Positions 59,830 to 61,468 of a stretch of 61,468 bases of DNA are shown here, piece by piece. The DNA is from a virus, in IMG/VR virus record IMGVR_UViG_3300025308_000073, positions 1 to 61,468 of that record; one strand, 5' to 3'. Numbering within the stretch: the first letter of the stretch is position 1; each line of letters begins with the position of its first letter. Made by a program: the position numbers and the translations under genes. A model generated the notes under the pieces. It saw nothing but the letters and a program-made list of their open reading frames with translations, was not told the origin of the DNA and searched no databases.

Positions 59830-60810
59830 TTAATCCAGCCGCCCGGCCATATCCGCAGCGCTCTCGTTGTAATAGACCATGAGCTGCTTTAGATCGCGGT
59901 GGCCGACCATGCGCGCCAGCGCCAGCACGTCCAACTTGCGCGCCAGCCGCGTGATCGCGGCATGCCTCAAGTCGTGGAACGTCAGTCCATCGATCTCTGC
60001 CATCTTCTTCGCCTTACGGAAGTTCGAGTCGATCTGCGCGGTGGACAAATTAAACACCGCGCTTTCGGTTCCCATCTGCCGCAGCAGCCGGATCGCCTCT
60101 GTGGATATCGGGACATCGCGCTCCGCTGCATCAGTCTTGCCGCTCTCAACGTGCAGGTAGCGCTTTTGAATGTGAACATTCTTCCAGTCGAGCGCGGCAA
60201 TTTCCCCGGCGCGCATGGCTGTTTCAATAGCGAACAGCATGGCCGCCCCCACCCTGGCGCCCACCGACTTCGGCATCACATTTGCGTTATATCCAAGCGC
60301 CACGGATAGCAGCTCAATTTCATTCGGCGTTGCGATCCTGTCCCTTGCCTTGCCGTGTGCCGGCACCTTTACGCCGCGCATCGGGTGTTCTTTCAGCCAG
60401 TGCCATTCATTGATGGCAGTGGAGCAGGCAGACGACAGCAGCACCCATTCCCGGCGCACACTGGCCGAAGTCACAGATTCAAGCCGCCTATCCCGCCACG
60501 ATGCGAAATCGGGCTGCTTGAGTTCGGCTAGTTTCACCTTGGCTATCTTGTCCCGCATGATAAGGTTGATGCGCAGGCGCTCCCAGCGCTCTCCCTTCTT
60601 GGTTGGCGATACCTCGTCGCGGTATTTTTCAAGAAGCTGCCCAAAGGTTTTGTTGGGAATGTCACCATGTTTTCCTGCTATGATGTCGGCCTCTACTTGT
60701 GCTGCCCAGGCCTGCGCCGCCGTCTTGGTCGGGTGTGTTTCGGATTGAACAACGCCTAACTTGCGCACGATTGCACGCCACGAGTCGCCGCGTTTTTGGA
60801 AGGTGGCCAT
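59830..60810 (-). CDS. Tyrosine integrase B (of the prophage)
   Basis: A 326-residue tyrosine recombinase paralogous to integrase A: MATFQKRGDSWRAIVRK start, core-binding domain, then AMRAGEI (Arg), FHDLRHAAITRLARK (His-x-x-Arg), MVGHRDLKQL (His) and LMVYYNES (Tyr). It starts 162 bases from the att core in tRNA-Leu and ends directly against the giant gene. ATG 60810 matches the integrase A start; a 68-codon upstream extension would run across the terminator and towards the att core. It integrates and, with an Xis, excises the prophage. Confidence 0.95.
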   Translation of the reverse strand: MATFQKRGDSWRAIVRKLGVVQSETHPTKTAAQAWAAQVEADIIAGKHGDIPNKTFGQLLEKYRDEVSPTKKGERWERLRINLIMRDKIAKVKLAELKQPDFASWRDRRLESVTSASVRREWVLLSSACSTAINEWHWLKEHPMRGVKVPAHGKARDRIATPNEIELLSVALGYNANVMPKSVGARVGAAMLFAIETAMRAGEIAALDWKNVHIQKRYLHVESGKTDAAERDVPISTEAIRLLRQMGTESAVFNLSTAQIDSNFRKAKKMAEIDGLTFHDLRHAAITRLARKLDVLALARMVGHRDLKQLMVYYNESAADMAGRLD

Positions 60811-60915
60811 TTTGAGTTTGGTACAGTTGTGGTGCAAAAATGGTACACCAAAAACCGGCAGTAAGCGAGAAAGCCCGTTAAAACGTGGTTTGATGTGGTA
60901 CAAAAAAGCCAACAA
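60811..60915. repeat. Possible integrase B arm-type repeats
   Basis: Repeats of TGGTACA/TGGTGCA occur near 60819, 60830, 60839 and 60895 between integrase B and the terminator. They differ from the TTGTCGC repeats beside integrase A, so the two integrases may share the core but not the arm specificity. Function inferred. Confidence 0.4.
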
Positions 60916-60917
60916 AA

Positions 60918-60945
60918 AAGCCACTTCAATCGCTTGAAATGGCTT
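60918..60945. terminator. Bidirectional intrinsic terminator beside the right att core
   Basis: AAGCCA(C)TTCAA and TTGAA(A)TGGCTT pair around a TCGC loop, with an A run on the left, insulating integrase B from the tRNA. Confidence 0.65.
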
Positions 60946-60972
60946 GATTACGGGGTTTTTAGACTGTTGTTG

Positions 60973-60993
60973 TGGTGCCCAGAAGAGGACTCG
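60973..60993 (+). repeat. Right att core inside tRNA-Leu
   Basis: The 21-base direct repeat of 1908-1928. It covers the encoded CCA, the acceptor 3' strand and part of the T arm of tRNA-Leu, so integration leaves the tRNA intact. Confidence 0.88.
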
Positions 60994-61057
60994 AACCTCC
61001 ACACCTTGCGGCACACGGACCTGAACCGTGCGCGTCTACCAATTCCGCCATCTGGGC
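60973..61057 (-). tRNA. tRNA-Leu (CAG anticodon)
   Basis: 85 bases including the encoded CCA. Acceptor 5' strand GCCCAGA (61057-61051) pairs with TCTGGGC (60983-60977). The anticodon stem CACGG / CCGTG encloses a loop containing CAG, and a long variable arm (GTGCCGCAAGGTGTG region) marks it as a class II leucine tRNA. The T arm reads GGTTCGAGTCC. It is the integration target for both elements. Confidence 0.95.
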
Positions 61058-61078
61058 TTAGATTTGCTGAAGGCGCGC

Positions 61079-61107
61079 AATTTAATTGTTAAAGGATATA
61101 TTGTCAA
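61079..61107 (-). promoter_or_regulatory. Promoter of tRNA-Leu
   Basis: On the minus strand TTGACA (61107-61102), a 17-base spacer and TAAATT (61084-61079), leading to the tRNA 5' end about 20 bases on. The -35 is a perfect consensus. Confidence 0.75.
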
Positions 61108-61183
61108 TGAATAATAATAAATGTTTTTCACGATTGCCCTTTCTCCCGCTTGCGGGGGAAAGTTGGATAGGGGGCGCGAAGCG

Positions 61184-61468
61184 ATGAAAAAGAAAATTAA
61201 TTTACGCCTGCAAGACCCCTACCTGGAGCGCGAACGCGAGCAATACGAGCACCCGCTGCCAAGCCGCGAATTCATCCTGCAAATTCTTGCCGAGCAGGGT
61301 GTCCCGGTCAGCGATGAGGAATTGCTGCAATTGATACATATTGAAGCGCACGAAGAAGACTTGTTTGCGCGCCGCCTCAGGGCGATGGAACGCGACGGGC
61401 AGATCATGCGCAATCGCAAGCGTGCCATCTGCGTGATGGAAAAGCTTGATTTGCTCAAAGGCAAGGTA
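61184..61468 (+). CDS. rnr: Ribonuclease R, N-terminal part (runs off the window)
   Basis: 95 codons visible, incomplete at the right edge. MKKKINLRLQDPYLEREREQYEHPLPSREF... is followed by a winged-helix (FILQILAEQGVPVSDEELLQLI, then RLRAMERDGQIMRNRKRAICV), the RNase R N-terminal HTH that precedes the cold-shock and RNB domains. AGGGGG precedes ATG 61184; a near-perfect hairpin (CTTTCTCCCGC / GCGGGGGAAAG) lies just upstream. It is chromosomal, the first host gene beyond the prophage, transcribed away from the tRNA. Confidence 0.88.
   Translation, partial: MKKKINLRLQDPYLEREREQYEHPLPSREFILQILAEQGVPVSDEELLQLIHIEAHEEDLFARRLRAMERDGQIMRNRKRAICVMEKLDLLKGKV

Noticed and set aside
1-61468. CRISPR array or insertion sequence
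   Set aside because: No regularly spaced repeats and no transposase gene were seen in any part of the window.

Overview
This window is a nearly complete temperate-phage genome (about 59 kb, roughly 1,908-60,993) integrated at the 3' end of a tRNA-Leu(CAG) gene. A second integrative element lies directly to its left and the host chromosome to its right. The right flank carries the start of rnr (RNase R) divergent from the tRNA. With the protein flavour this suggests a betaproteobacterium, possibly of the Gallionella/Nitrosomonas type; that assignment is an inference. There are no tape-measure or tail-tube genes, while a P22-type portal and an N4-gp56-type capsid protein are present, so a short-tailed virion is likely.

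Layout. 1-1900: edge of the left element, with a DinJ-YafQ toxin-antitoxin pair and integrase A. 1908-1928: left att core, followed at once by a parS-like palindrome. 1978-13274: leftward early operon (AlpA-like protein, SSB, DUF5131, ASCH, the first diversity-generating retroelement, DUF2303, KTSC, YqaJ exonuclease, putative annealing protein) driven by a repressor-controlled promoter at 13472-13500. 13594-14710: leftward membrane and secreted small proteins. 14885-15603: repressor / Cro switch. 15692-20667: rightward replication and nin-like genes (DUF1376, DnaC-like loader, cytosine methyltransferase). 20782-22042: lysis. 22039-45148: packaging, capsid, tail and the second diversity-generating retroelement. 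45148-59829: one 4,893-residue polyvalent protein. 59830-60993: integrase B and right att core inside tRNA-Leu.

The main discovery is two independent diversity-generating retroelements (DGRs) in one prophage. DGR1 (minus strand, 4368-7226 plus a remote target at 11489-12397) has an RT, a template repeat, a MutS-like/Avd fusion accessory protein and two target genes. VR-A and VR-B differ from the template at 15 and 23 positions, all template adenines. DGR2 (plus strand, 31645-35573) has a tail-fibre target, a free-standing Avd, a template repeat and an RT; its 11 TR/VR differences are again all at template adenines. DGR2 fits classical receptor-binding diversification. DGR1 is unusual: its targets have no visible secretion signal and sit among early recombination genes under the phage repressor, so it may diversify an intracellular phage protein.

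Other points of interest are tandem integration of two elements with related integrases in the same tRNA gene; a terminase split into ATPase and nuclease polypeptides; a methyltransferase gene with a fully open second frame and a G9 tract; and several small genes, one of them antisense, nested in the low-complexity linkers of the giant polyvalent gene.
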